NCBI GenBank assembly: GCA_021323375.2
Contig: JAJPCT020000016.1
Span: 85,571-149,570 of the forward strand
DNA length: 64,000 nt
Direction: 5' to 3'
DNA from: Candidatus Wolframiiraptor gerlachensis
GTDB taxonomy: Archaea > Thermoproteota > Nitrososphaeria_A > Caldarchaeales > Wolframiiraptoraceae
The translations under genes were made by a program, and so were the position numbers. Shown in pieces: positions 41,633-50,889 of this stretch (positions are counted from its first letter, which is position 1; each line of letters opens with the position of its first letter). Under the pieces are notes generated by a model. The model was not told the origin of the DNA. It worked only from the letters and a program-made list of their open reading frames with translations, and made no database searches.

Positions 41633-42946
41633 ATGTTGAGAAAGTCTGATGTTGTGAAAGCGATCTTGGTTTTGATTGCTGCATCCTTTATCATAAACCT
41701 GGGATTCTCGGCTCTTGGCCCCCTCTTCCCGTATCTCGTCCTAGCTTTGAAGGGTGTTTTGAGGGAGCTTCCTGAGCTGACTATGGGGGTGATTGAGGCT
41801 CATCAGGGCGCCTTGGAGTTCGGCCTCCTCATGGCGGCGTTCATGGCTACTAGGGCTCCGATGTCGGCATTCTCGGGATTCCTCAGCGACATATTCGGGA
41901 GGAAGCGTACAATAGTTGTGGGGATGATGCTCTACCTCGTCGCCACAACAGGCTTCATACTCTCACGGGATGTTGCCTCGCTGATACTCTTCAGGGCTGT
42001 TCAGGGCATAGGATCGGCGATGGTGTGGCCTGTTGCCGAGGCATATCTTGCTGACGTGACTGGGAGGTGGCAGAGGGGGAGGGCTGTCTCGGCCTTCATG
42101 GCCTCGATGCTCATCGCCGAGCTCATAGGTCCCGGCATAGGCGTCGCCATATACAAGGTGTGGGTCGCGGTCTTCGGTGGAGCGGACTATGTCATGGCGA
42201 TCAAGTCGCCGATAATCTTCCTAGCAGTAATGGTGCTCGGCTCCCTCATCACAACAATCTTCCTCCCAAGCATCCCAACAACAAGGTCGAATCCTGAAAT
42301 CAAGACTGGGCTCGAGGAGGTCAGGAGCATCCTCAAAACACTCCCAAAAACAATCTCAAGAAGTCTGAAGATCATGTACCTAAACGGCATCATCAATGGA
42401 TTCAGCCTAGGGATAATTGAGACGGCCTTGATAGTCTATGTTATCCAGTTCATTGTAAAGGATCCAGCCTATATCGGGCTATACTATATTGTCTCATCAG
42501 CAGCCGCCCTGCCAGCCACCCTCCTATCAGGATACATTGCTGACAGGATCAGGCGGAGGAAGCCGATAATAGTGCTTGGATATGTGGTCGGGAGGGGGAC
42601 ATTCTTCATCATGCCCCTTATACGTGATCCAGCACTATTCCTGATGCTCGCGATACCATCCAGCATGACGTTCGGAATCTCCGTGCCAGCGATGATGGCC
42701 CTCCAAGCAGACATAGCGCCGAGGGAGGTCAGGGGATCAATATTTGGGATACAGGAGCTCTTCATGAATAGCGGGGTTCTCGCCGGATCAATCCTTGGTG
42801 GATGGCTCACACAGATCCTCACAATCCAGATATACCGGGTCGCAGCATGCCAGATTCAGGGGATAGCGCTCCCATTCTGGATAACCGGGGCACTAGGAGC
42901 ACTCACCACAATACTCTTTGCACTATATGTCAAGGAGCCTGAATAG
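41633..42946 (+). CDS. Major facilitator superfamily transporter
   Basis: The 437-residue protein has twelve predicted helices. FSGFLSDIFGRKRTIVVGMM is the classic MFS loop 2-3 motif (G-x-x-x-D-x-x-G-R-K), LILFRAVQGIGSAMVWPVAE matches helix 4, and LSGYIADRIRRRKPIIVLGY the equivalent motif in the second half. The drug:H+ antiporter type is most similar by motif; substrate is unknown. The long first extracellular loop (LVLALKGVLRELPELTMGVI) is unusual. It stands alone, after the tRNA-Pro gene. Confidence 0.88.
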   Translation: MLRKSDVVKAILVLIAASFIINLGFSALGPLFPYLVLALKGVLRELPELTMGVIEAHQGALEFGLLMAAFMATRAPMSAFSGFLSDIFGRKRTIVVGMMLYLVATTGFILSRDVASLILFRAVQGIGSAMVWPVAEAYLADVTGRWQRGRAVSAFMASMLIAELIGPGIGVAIYKVWVAVFGGADYVMAIKSPIIFLAVMVLGSLITTIFLPSIPTTRSNPEIKTGLEEVRSILKTLPKTISRSLKIMYLNGIINGFSLGIIETALIVYVIQFIVKDPAYIGLYYIVSSAAALPATLLSGYIADRIRRRKPIIVLGYVVGRGTFFIMPLIRDPALFLMLAIPSSMTFGISVPAMMALQADIAPREVRGSIFGIQELFMNSGVLAGSILGGWLTQILTIQIYRVAACQIQGIALPFWITGALGALTTILFALYVKEPE

Positions 42947-43045
42947 CCGATATTAAGCAGTACCATACCCAATATACGAATTGAACTGATTAGTAATTTG
43001 GGTTTGTATAAAGATCTATGACGCGAGGATTTGTAATGGGGAACG

Positions 43046-43062
43046 ATTCCATATTATGGAAT
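43046..43062. promoter_or_regulatory. 17-bp perfect palindrome upstream of ABC cluster 2
   Basis: ATTCCATA-T-TATGGAAT is a perfect dyad about 180 bp before the ATPase start. Three GTTTCAT repeats follow at 43155, 43175 and 43186 on the + strand. This is a plausible operator region; no regulator binding can be shown from sequence. The rest of the 42947-43241 gap contains no gene that I can see. Confidence 0.35.
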
Positions 43063-43241
43063 GAAGCTTGACCTTGTTTCAACTTTTCCGAGATTATTCA
43101 TCCATAAGCTGCTTTAATCATTCGAATTTCGGCTTATTTCGCTGAAATGAGGGGGTTTCATACTCTAGATTGGCGTTTCATGGATGTTTCATGGTGCTAC
43201 TTATTAAAAGGCTCCTTCCGGTGTTCTCAGCGGTGCTGAGG

Positions 43242-43964
43242 ATGAGCCTTCAGGAGCATGTGATCGTAAGTGGGCAAGGCGAGGCGCTTATCGAGCTTGT
43301 TGATGTTAAGAAGGTCTATGTTTCTGATGGGGTTCCAACAGAGGCTTTGAGGGGTGTTACGATGAGTGTTAAAAGGGGCGAGTTCGTGGCCATAGTTGGA
43401 CCGTCGGGTTGCGGCAAGTCTACGCTGCTTCATATTGTTGGCGGGCTTGATAGGCCGACGAGCGGTAAGGTGATAGTGGATGGCATAGACTTCAACAAGC
43501 TATCCGACGATGACTTAGCCAAAGTGAGAAATGAGAAGATGGGGTTCGTTTTCCAGTTTTATAACCTGGTTCCACATCTTTCCGTCTTTAGGAATGTTGA
43601 GCTGCCGTTAATTGTCAAGGGTATTCCGCCTCGCGAGAGGAGGGAGAGGGTTCTAAGAGTGCTTGATGAGGTTGGATTGGCTGATAAAGCGTATTCTAGG
43701 CCTACGAGATTGAGTGGTGGAGAGCAGCAGAGGGTCGCGATCGCTAGGGCGCTGGTTAACGAGCCAGCGATAATTCTCGCAGATGAGCCCACCGGAAACC
43801 TAGATTCCAAGAACAAGATAGCGATAGCGGAACTGTTTAAGAAACTTAACGAGAAGGGTAGGACAATACTTGTTGTCACTCACGATTTTGAAGTTGCCTC
43901 GTATGCGGGGAGAATTCTCTACATAAGGGATGGTAGGATCGAGCGGGAGGAGGTGAGATCATGA
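43242..43964 (+). CDS. LolD/MacB-type ABC transporter ATPase, cluster 2
   Basis: From ATG 43242 (MSLQEHVIVSGQGEALIEL) the 240-residue ATPase shows Walker A GPSGCGKST, Q-loop FVFQFYNLVPHLSVFRNVEL, signature LSGGEQQRVAIARALVN, Walker B IILADEPTGNLDS and H-loop VVTHDFEVA. The extension to 43170 is hydrophobic and probably not translated. It overlaps the next gene by 4 nt (ATGA). It is a clear paralogue of the 27641 ATPase and forms an exporter with the 46038 permease. Confidence 0.93.
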   Translation: MSLQEHVIVSGQGEALIELVDVKKVYVSDGVPTEALRGVTMSVKRGEFVAIVGPSGCGKSTLLHIVGGLDRPTSGKVIVDGIDFNKLSDDDLAKVRNEKMGFVFQFYNLVPHLSVFRNVELPLIVKGIPPRERRERVLRVLDEVGLADKAYSRPTRLSGGEQQRVAIARALVNEPAIILADEPTGNLDSKNKIAIAELFKKLNEKGRTILVVTHDFEVASYAGRILYIRDGRIEREEVRS

Positions 43965-46051
43965 CCCGAAAACTGGCACTATGCATCATGCTACAGGCGA
44001 TTATAATATTCTCGCTGATTATTCCTTACGTGAAAGCTGAAACAGGCAACATAGAGATTATTGATGTTCATTGGGGTGAGTCTGGGAGGGAGTGGGCGGC
44101 GGTGCCGGGCGACCGAGCGACGCTAGTAGTCAAGTTCAGAAGTCTAATTGAGGATGAGAAGATCTGCGGCTTGAAGGTGGTTTTATGGCCTATTGACCCT
44201 AATAGACCCTTCCCATTCATCAGCCCAAAAGGAGGTAATATTACAACGTACACCGATCAGCAGATAAGCTTCGGAGATAAGGCGGAGATAACCTTTGATG
44301 TGAAAATTAAGGATGATGCCGTGCCCGGGGCCTATGATGCATATCTCTACTTTTTCTATTATGATTGTGGAGACCCCGAAATCCCATTAATAATGCGGCT
44401 GCGGAAGATAAGCATCGAAGTTTGGCCCCTTCCAGAATTCCGCGTGATCGATGTAAGCTGGCTTAGCAATGAGGGAGTTCAGGTCCATGCTGCGCCCGGG
44501 GATGTGAATGTGATACTCTCAGTCACTCTTGCTGTTCCAAAGTATTACGAGATCTCTAACGTGGCCGCAACCCTGTATCTCGATGAACACTTCACAAACC
44601 TCACGGGAGGAAGGGAGGTGAAGGCAAGCTATACTGGGCTTGTAAGCGAGGGCGGATACTTTACATTAAAGTTCCCCCTAAACGTGGAGAATGACACTCC
44701 GCCCGGCACCTATAATCTGAAGCTGGCTATGAAATACTACAATAAGTGGCTGGCCCTACAATCTCAAGAAATCCTGATCCCGGTTACCGTATATAGTGGC
44801 GGTAAACTTGATCTTTCAATAGAACCTCCCACCCTGAGCATTGGATCAGCTTCGAACATGAATGTCAAAATCTCTAACACAGGAGATGCGCCAATATATT
44901 CTCTTAAGTTGACTGTCTCTTCGGAAAGCCTAGTTGTGGCTAATGATGAAGTTAATATAGGTGAACTAGGGCCAAGGGAGGCGTTAAACCTCCCCTTCTC
45001 AATATGGGTCCCGGCCACGCTATCTGAAGGAACATACCCAATCTCTATCCAGGCAGAGTATATCAATTCTAACGGCGTTAAGCAGACCCTATTTAAGACC
45101 ATTAAGGTATATGTTAAGTCGCAGCCAACACTCAGCATTTCAGGATACATAAAGAACCCTGAGATTATTTTGGGAAAGAGCGGAGAGCTCACGATCGTCG
45201 TGGAGAATAGTTATGATTCCCCGATAAGGGATGTAAGCATCAAGCCCTCTCTCGAAGGAACGGCGCTGGTATTGTCGAGAGACGTATTCTTTTTCTTTGA
45301 TGAGGTTCCTGCTAGGGGGTCTGTTGAGCTGAGGGTTCCCGTGATGGCCCCGCCATCAGCATCGACGGGAACCAGCTATGTAAAGCTCTCAGTCGCTTAT
45401 CGTAGCCCCTCTGGAAGCCTTAGGACAGATGAGATCTCGCTTCCAGTGATTATTAAGCCAGATGTGAGGCTTGAAATCGCTAGTTTCGCGTTGTCATCCA
45501 CTTCTGTGGCCCCGGGAGAGTCCATCGACATATCCGGAGACATATATAACAGGGGGCTCTCGGCGGGCAAGTTGTGCGAAGTTAGAGTGGAGGCATCAAA
45601 CCCATTAATCATAACCGAGGATTCAAGAGACTATATCGGCGACATATCATCGCTCTCTAAAGCATCCTTCACGGTGGTGGTGGATGTAGCTAATAATGCA
45701 AGACCCGGAAAATATTCTGGAACCATTATCGTTTCATGTAGCGATGTATTCGGAAATCTACATCAGATTTCAAAGTCATTTGAGGTTCAAGTAACGCCGG
45801 GCTCAATCTTTCTCAGTCTTACAACAGGTACTATAGAGAGGTGGAACATGACTCAGGGTGGAGTTCCCACTACTATAGGACCACGTGCCATGATGACGGG
45901 AGAATCGAGTTATGTATCGATGCTGCAGAACCCGATAATGATTCTATTAACAGCGTCCATTGTGGCAGGAGCCATACTTGCGATCCTGCTTGTGAGAAAG
46001 AGGAGATCGTCAAGAGAGAGGAGGCGGGAGACAGGAGATGAGGCTGCTTGA
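43961..46051 (+). CDS. Large extracellular Ig-like membrane protein, cluster 2
   Basis: The 696-residue type I membrane protein has a signal peptide (LALCIMLQAIIIFSLIIPYV), a string of about five beta-sandwich modules, and a C-terminal helix IMILLTASIVAGAILAILLV followed by basic residues. Module signatures such as IEPPTLSIGSASNMNVKISN, IILGKSGELTIVVENSYDSP and SVAPGESIDISGDIYNRGLS match the NEW3/CARDB-like repeats of archaeal COG1361 proteins. Its N-terminus (IEIIDVHWGESGREWAAVPG) is alignable with that of the cluster 1 protein (IIFSDAWFGSISKRMEAAPG), so the operons are duplicates. It probably acts as the extracellular partner of the permease. Confidence 0.75.
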   Translation: MTRKLALCIMLQAIIIFSLIIPYVKAETGNIEIIDVHWGESGREWAAVPGDRATLVVKFRSLIEDEKICGLKVVLWPIDPNRPFPFISPKGGNITTYTDQQISFGDKAEITFDVKIKDDAVPGAYDAYLYFFYYDCGDPEIPLIMRLRKISIEVWPLPEFRVIDVSWLSNEGVQVHAAPGDVNVILSVTLAVPKYYEISNVAATLYLDEHFTNLTGGREVKASYTGLVSEGGYFTLKFPLNVENDTPPGTYNLKLAMKYYNKWLALQSQEILIPVTVYSGGKLDLSIEPPTLSIGSASNMNVKISNTGDAPIYSLKLTVSSESLVVANDEVNIGELGPREALNLPFSIWVPATLSEGTYPISIQAEYINSNGVKQTLFKTIKVYVKSQPTLSISGYIKNPEIILGKSGELTIVVENSYDSPIRDVSIKPSLEGTALVLSRDVFFFFDEVPARGSVELRVPVMAPPSASTGTSYVKLSVAYRSPSGSLRTDEISLPVIIKPDVRLEIASFALSSTSVAPGESIDISGDIYNRGLSAGKLCEVRVEASNPLIITEDSRDYIGDISSLSKASFTVVVDVANNARPGKYSGTIIVSCSDVFGNLHQISKSFEVQVTPGSIFLSLTTGTIERWNMTQGGVPTTIGPRAMMTGESSYVSMLQNPIMILLTASIVAGAILAILLVRKRRSSRERRRETGDEAA

Positions 46052-47306
46052 TATACTGTATCTAGCGTTCTCCGCCCTGAGATCTAGAAAACTCAGAACA
46101 ATATTGACTATAGTCGGGATGACCATCGGTCCAGCCCTCTACGTCGCGGCAATCGCCTCAACCGAAGGATATGGAGAATCATTGACGCGCAGCCTGCAGA
46201 CACTAGGCGCCAACGTTATACAGATAATGTCAATGCCAGGAAGAGGTGAAAGTAGGGTGGAGTTAACCGATAAGACCCTCCAAAAGTTGTCGGAGATTGA
46301 TGGCGTTACCGCGGTTGTTCCGATGTACTCTATCTCCAGCGCCACAGTCAGGATTAAAGGCACAACTGTAGAGTTATCTCCAGCAGAAGAAACGTATAGG
46401 ATCATCGCTGTGGATCTGAAATATCTTGATGATATTTTCAAGGGACTTCAAATTAGTGAGGGGAATCTGTCTGGCATAGGTAGCTCCATAGCGGTTATAG
46501 GCACGAAGGTCTCAAGGCCCGACGATCCTAATCTCCCCCAGATAAATCTCGGTGACGCGATAACAATCGAAGTGACTGCAGGTGGTGGGGAGAAACGGGT
46601 GATCACGGTAAGGGTGATCGGCATATTAAGTGAATATGGGCAAGGTTTCTTCTTCAACCCCGATATGACGATATTTATCCCGCTGAGGGCTGGAAAGAAG
46701 TTGACTGGGTCGTCAGCATACCAGCAGGCGCTTATAATAGCCAAGGATGAAAGCTATGTTCAGCAGATCCAAACGGAGATAACAAATGTTATAGGGGGTA
46801 ATGTTAGAGCATTCTCGCCGCAACAGATAGTGCAGACAATTCAGCAAACAATGAGCCAGTTCTCAACGTTCCTAGCCTCCATATCCTTCATGTCTTTCAT
46901 CGTGGCTTTTCTGGCGATAATGACGACAATGTTCACCTCGGTGACTGAGAGAGTTAGGGAGATTGGGATTCTGAAGGCTGTTGGATTCAGGACGAAACAC
47001 ATCTTAGGCATATTCCTTACAGAGGCCGCGTTGATCGGGCTCATAGGGGGAACACTGGGCATTATTGCAGGGGTTATTGGGGCCAATTTCTTTTACCTTC
47101 CTTTCGGCAATGTTAGGGCGCCATTCGGACAGCCAGGTGGGGGAGGCCAGGCGGCAACACTTTCATTACAGATAACTCCAAAAATAACCCCAGATCTATT
47201 GCTGACAACGCTAGCGATGGCTGTTGTGATAGGATTGCTGGCGGGCTTGATCCCAGCTTGGAGGGCTGCAAGATATCATCCGGTGGAGGCGTTGAGATAT
47301 GAGTGA
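46038..47306 (+). CDS. FtsX/MacB-type ABC permease, cluster 2
   Basis: The 422-residue permease starts with SALRSRKLRTILTIVGMTIG (membrane helix 1), has a long extracellular domain with a Gln-rich part (VQTIQQTMSQFSTFLASISF), then helices carrying MTTMFTSVTERVREIGILKA, LTEAALIGLIGGTLGIIAGV and the FtsX ending LAGLIPAWRAARYHPVEALR. An insert after the second helix (FGQPGGGGQAATLSLQ) is Gly-rich. It overlaps the preceding gene by 14 nt and the next by 8 nt. Confidence 0.9.
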   Translation: MRLLDILYLAFSALRSRKLRTILTIVGMTIGPALYVAAIASTEGYGESLTRSLQTLGANVIQIMSMPGRGESRVELTDKTLQKLSEIDGVTAVVPMYSISSATVRIKGTTVELSPAEETYRIIAVDLKYLDDIFKGLQISEGNLSGIGSSIAVIGTKVSRPDDPNLPQINLGDAITIEVTAGGGEKRVITVRVIGILSEYGQGFFFNPDMTIFIPLRAGKKLTGSSAYQQALIIAKDESYVQQIQTEITNVIGGNVRAFSPQQIVQTIQQTMSQFSTFLASISFMSFIVAFLAIMTTMFTSVTERVREIGILKAVGFRTKHILGIFLTEAALIGLIGGTLGIIAGVIGANFFYLPFGNVRAPFGQPGGGGQAATLSLQITPKITPDLLLTTLAMAVVIGLLAGLIPAWRAARYHPVEALRYE

Positions 47307-48060
47307 TGAGAAGACGGTGAGAGCTGATTGGATAGAGAAAATCAGGAGCATGTTCTCTTCGAGGAAGTGGAAGTGGATGATAGTGGGCTGCATCGTAATC
47401 GTCGTATCCATCATATCCGCGGTCATGATCTATAATTACTTTGCTGAGAGAAGCCTAAGGGAGAAGAGGGATCTTGAACTATTATTAGACCTATTGGAGA
47501 AAGAGGTCAAAGAGGTCGAGGAAAATCGGTCGATTTATGGACCACCTCCTCCAAGAATCAATATTAAGGATGCTAGAATCTTACTGGACAGGGCTCGACA
47601 ATATTTCAGATGGGGGATGTATGATCTAGCATGGATGGAGGTTAGGAAGTTGATGTTCATGCTGCGCGAGTATTTTCTATACCCAAGCATTAACGCCACC
47701 AGCGAGGAGACTGCTGTCAAGTGTATTCTCCTAGGGAGGATCGATAGGGTTAAGCGCTGGATAGATGTCTTCACTGAGATCTCTGAAAGAACGCGCGACG
47801 AGAGCGTGAGAAGTTTATTAGTAAATGCATCAAATACCTTGAGAAAACTGGTTGAGGAAGCTAAGCAGCTCATCGAAAGAGGATCTTACCAGGAGGCTAA
47901 GGAAAAGCTTGATGAGGCATTCAGGATAATAGATGATGCCTTGAGATCCCTGAGGTCCATTGTTACCCCACCTCCTAGGAAAGAGATTATGCGAGTTCCA
48001 CCTCGTTTCTCCGACCCACCTTTACCACCCGAACCAAGCCCCTTCTCTCAAGTCTTCTAA
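47299..48060 (+). CDS. Single-pass membrane protein with an extracellular helical domain
   Basis: The 253-residue protein has one helix near residues 28-50 (WMIVGCIVIVVSIISAVMIY), then an extracellular helical part with heptad-like repeats (LREKRDLELLLDLLEKEVKE, DARILLDRARQYFRWGMYDL, REKLDEAFRII-type stretches) resembling helical repeat pairs, and a Pro-rich tail (PPRFSDPPLPPEPSPFSQVF). It is the fourth gene of ABC cluster 2, in the position where cluster 1 has an unrelated 84-residue protein. Its 3' end overlaps the convergent regulator gene by 74 bp. Function is unknown; a structural partner of the exporter is likely. Confidence 0.6.
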   Translation: MSDEKTVRADWIEKIRSMFSSRKWKWMIVGCIVIVVSIISAVMIYNYFAERSLREKRDLELLLDLLEKEVKEVEENRSIYGPPPPRINIKDARILLDRARQYFRWGMYDLAWMEVRKLMFMLREYFLYPSINATSEETAVKCILLGRIDRVKRWIDVFTEISERTRDESVRSLLVNASNTLRKLVEEAKQLIERGSYQEAKEKLDEAFRIIDDALRSLRSIVTPPPRKEIMRVPPRFSDPPLPPEPSPFSQVF

Positions 48061-48814
48061 CAATCCTCCAAACAGTGGTTTTGGGTAGATGGGTTAGAGC
48101 TCTGATATCGGATTCGGAAACCCTCTTCTTGCTCTTTATTATTTCCAAAACCCTCTTCTCATCCTCCGAGAGGTTGCGCGGGCTCTTTCTATACCTCTTC
48201 ACAAGAATTATTGTAGAGAGTATCGTGATAAGGCCTCCTAAGAATCCGGCGAGAATAAGGGCTGGGAAGCCTTCTCGTTGGGCATTCTGATTAACTAATG
48301 ACTCAACATGCATCACATATTCTATCCTCCAGTATCCGGGGCCTAGGACGAGCTTCAATTGTTGTCCCTCATTGGTTATCGCTTTCGGTATACTATTCAG
48401 CGAGATGATAGTGCTTCTGCTCGGTAGGATGACTGTAGCCTCGGCGGGCAAATCTATCTCCAGACTCCATAGGGAGCTGTTCTTATAAGTCAGGGCATCC
48501 GTATCATAGTAGATGATTATTTCCCGCGATGCATTATGATAAATTGTCAGCTTGTCCGCTATGAGGTCGTAAGCGAGAATCCTCCCATCACTTCCTAATA
48601 CTATGATATTTTCCACGTTCCTCGCGAGCAGATTTACAGTGATATTATCCGCGGGCTCTCCCGGGAAGATTCTCTCCTCCACGTGTACTACTCCATCCTC
48701 ATAGACTCTAAGGGTTAAACTGGATATGCTCACCCCACAAGTAGGGAAGATGATAGAAATTATGACGAGCAGGATTAGCAGCGTCAAACATTTTCCCGCG
48801 ATTTTTCCAGCCAT
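47987..48814 (-). CDS. Membrane-anchored winged-helix regulator with an extracellular sensor domain
   Basis: The 275-residue protein has a signal peptide (LTLLILLVIISIIFPTCGVS), an extracellular beta domain of about 150 residues (LRVYEDGVVHVEERIFPGEP, YWRIEYVMHVE), a membrane helix (FPALILAGFLGGLITILSTI) and a cytoplasmic winged helix (LSEDEKRVLEIIKSKKRVSE, ALTHLPKTTVWRIVRRLERR). It therefore looks like a one-component transmembrane transcription regulator, an architecture known from several archaea. Being convergent with and overlapping ABC cluster 2, it may sense an envelope signal and regulate that operon. Confidence 0.75.
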   Translation of the reverse strand: MAGKIAGKCLTLLILLVIISIIFPTCGVSISSLTLRVYEDGVVHVEERIFPGEPADNITVNLLARNVENIIVLGSDGRILAYDLIADKLTIYHNASREIIIYYDTDALTYKNSSLWSLEIDLPAEATVILPSRSTIISLNSIPKAITNEGQQLKLVLGPGYWRIEYVMHVESLVNQNAQREGFPALILAGFLGGLITILSTIILVKRYRKSPRNLSEDEKRVLEIIKSKKRVSESDIRALTHLPKTTVWRIVRRLERRGLVRVVKVGRRNEVELA

Positions 48815-48871
48815 TTTCTATTCTAGGCGTTGTCTTCGATGGATCTTATTTATGCATTTGCATGCTCATCC

Positions 48872-49303
48872 TCATTTTTCAGTTAGACTTTTGCTTGTTT
48901 CTAGAAGCCTTCTCGCCAGCTCGTGAACAAATTCTGCGCTCTCCAAGGCTTTCACCGCGTCATCCTTGTTAAAGAGGTCCTCAGGAGATTTTCCAGCAGC
49001 TTCTACCCCATACATGCTCGGGGCGCGCTTCTCCGCGAGATCCCTAGAGATCTCTGCAAACCTTTCGATCTCTTCTCTGAACCAGCTTGGAAATCTCACA
49101 GACTCCGCCCTAAGGATATCGCCGACGTCGTGAACTTTCGGATATTCGACGCCAACGAGCCTCAGGCACGCCTTTAAGGAGAGCCCTACACATTCTTGGG
49201 AATACCTGACCACCTCTGAGTAATAGCCCTGGTCAAGAGCATGTCATGCGGAGATGAGCATGGCCTCAGCCCTTCTAAGATGGGTGCGGGCCAAGCTATC
49301 CAT
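48872..49303 (-). pseudogene. HEPN-domain toxin gene with an in-frame TGA
   Basis: From ATG 49303 the frame reads MDSLARTHLRRAEAMLISA, then a TGA (49244-49246), then HALDQGYYSEVVRYSQECVG and the rest of a HEPN domain to 48872. Removing the stop gives the canonical HEPN start, where Arg is usual at that place, so a single C-to-T change of CGA would explain it. The frame is otherwise intact. A GTG at 49213 could give a shortened protein lacking the first helix. It follows the MNT nucleotidyltransferase by 13 bp, the standard MNT-HEPN toxin-antitoxin order. The toxin is probably inactive. Confidence 0.7.
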
Positions 49304-49316
49304 TCTCAAACCTTGA

Positions 49317-50021
49317 TCACCTCCCAAAACCGGCATCGGGCTTGATGATCCAATACCATGATCCATCAGGAAGCTCCACCTTTATCGTGCCCAATTCTTT
49401 AAGCCGGGTCCTAAGGCCTTCTAGAATACGCTGCATGAACCCCTCTCTATCATAGACGATTATGGCATTCTCTAGTAGATCGAGGTAGAATGGCTGAATT
49501 CTCTCAGCCTCACTCGGCGTCAGGAGTATGGGGTCTATCAGTGGATAGAGCCTCTTCTCCCTCCATAGCTTCAGCCTCTCGGACTCAAGCCCGGCCACGA
49601 TCCATCTCCATAGCTTTAGCCTATCAGAGTAGCCCTCCGGCAGTTCCTCGGCCACGATCAATAGATCCACATCGCTTTCAGCCCTCGCCCTTCCAGCCGC
49701 CACGGACCCGAAAATCACCAGCGAGATGAGCTTATCCCAGAAGCCCTCCACAATTTTAGCGACAAGCAGCTCCAGAAAGCCTAGGTAATCCTTCTGGACG
49801 ATCTTATCCCTCCATTTATGGCCAGCCCGTTCCAAGACGAGCACAATGGGATGAGAGGCCTTAAAAACTCCTCTGGAGACCCTCACCAAATAACCAGCCC
49901 TACATAGCCTGTGTAAAATCAAGTAGGGGTTCTCTGCCCCTATAACATCTAGAGCATCAGATGCCCTGAACTCCCTCAACCCGAACCTTAGTAAAAGCTT
50001 AGAATACACCTCGGTCAACAC
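49317..50021 (-). CDS. MNT-type nucleotidyltransferase with an N-terminal winged helix
   Basis: Residues about 1-65 form a winged helix (FRASDALDVIGAENPYLILH, RLCRAGYLVRVSRGVFKAS). They are followed by the minimal nucleotidyltransferase core VIFGSVAAGRARAESDVDLL (Gly105, Ser106, Asp117, Asp119). In MNT-HEPN systems this protein acts as the antitoxin by adenylylating the HEPN toxin. The wHTH fusion could provide operator binding and autoregulation. The catalytic residues are intact although the neighbouring toxin gene has a stop. Confidence 0.85.
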   Translation of the reverse strand: MLTEVYSKLLLRFGLREFRASDALDVIGAENPYLILHRLCRAGYLVRVSRGVFKASHPIVLVLERAGHKWRDKIVQKDYLGFLELLVAKIVEGFWDKLISLVIFGSVAAGRARAESDVDLLIVAEELPEGYSDRLKLWRWIVAGLESERLKLWREKRLYPLIDPILLTPSEAERIQPFYLDLLENAIIVYDREGFMQRILEGLRTRLKELGTIKVELPDGSWYWIIKPDAGFGR

Positions 50022-50174
50022 ATCTTTTACAGAAAATATTTCAGATTCTGATTAACTTGCAATGGCAGCCCTACAACCACCTTAGCCCTCCATAAGCAGG
50101 TGATATAAGGTTTCAAGAGGTCGTAAAGCGGTAAGCCAATTGGTTTATATTTTGGTTTACTGGTTGGAATACTT

Positions 50175-50402
50175 GTGAGCGAGGTCATAAGTTTCAAGGT
50201 TTCTAAAGAGTTGAAGGAGAAGTATGAGAAGCTGAAGGACGTTATTGACTGGCCGGCGGAGCTGAGAGCCTTTGTTGAGGAGAGGGTTCGAAGGGCTGAA
50301 AGGTCGCTTGTCATACGCAAGATACTGGAGAAGAGGCCTCGAGAAGTTCTTCCAAGGGGTTCTGTTGTGGCGGTCATAAGGGAGGATAGAGAGGGTGATT
50401 GA
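50175..50402 (+). CDS. VapB-type antitoxin
   Basis: From the GTG at 50175 the 75-residue protein has VISFKVSKELKEKYEKLKDV, a ribbon-helix-helix-like start, and then a long charged helical region (LRAFVEERVRRAERSLVIRK) suited to wrap a toxin. It overlaps the VapC gene by 8 nt. Archaeal VapB proteins bind both their operator and VapC. Confidence 0.75.
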   Translation: MSEVISFKVSKELKEKYEKLKDVIDWPAELRAFVEERVRRAERSLVIRKILEKRPREVLPRGSVVAVIREDREGD

Positions 50403-50775
50403 TGCATCGGTTATAGCGAAGCTGATAATGCGTGAGGAGGATTATGTTAAGGCAGCTAAGGAGATAGAGGCTGATGGTGAGACACTTGATTTAGCAATAC
50501 TTGAAGTGGCGAATGTGATTCTAAAGTATCATAGGAGAGGGGTTCTCTCCGCTCAGGAGGCGCGGGAGAAATTTGAAGAGCTCAAAGAGCTTTCAAAGAC
50601 GCTCAGAGTTCTCGATTTCAAGAAATTCTTGGAGCAGGCGTTCGAGCTCGCGATAATGACTAACTTGACGGTCTATGATTTCCTCTACATAGTCAGCTCC
50701 AGCAAGCTGGTGACATCAGACATCAAGCAAGCCGAGGCCGCCAAACAGCATGGGAGAAAAGTGATCTTGATCTAG
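50395..50775 (+). CDS. VapC-type PIN-domain ribonuclease toxin
   Basis: Starting at a GTG, the product has VIDASVIAKLIMREEDYVKA (first PIN Asp), LDLAILEVANVILKYHRRGV (the conserved Glu after L-x-x), and TNLTVYDFLYIVSSSKLVTS followed by D. The third acidic cluster (T-V-Y-D-F-L-Y) is intact, so the toxin should be active against tRNA or rRNA. It is 126 residues, of normal size, overlapping vapB. Confidence 0.85.
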   Translation: MIDASVIAKLIMREEDYVKAAKEIEADGETLDLAILEVANVILKYHRRGVLSAQEAREKFEELKELSKTLRVLDFKKFLEQAFELAIMTNLTVYDFLYIVSSSKLVTSDIKQAEAAKQHGRKVILI

Positions 50776-50889
50776 ATGGATCTCAATATCCTGCTTCTCA
50801 GCCCATATTGGTAACATCATTATTCTAGGTCCTTCAACCTAATCGGTCAAAAGAACTTAAGGGAGATCTCGATTTCTAGGTTCGAGATT

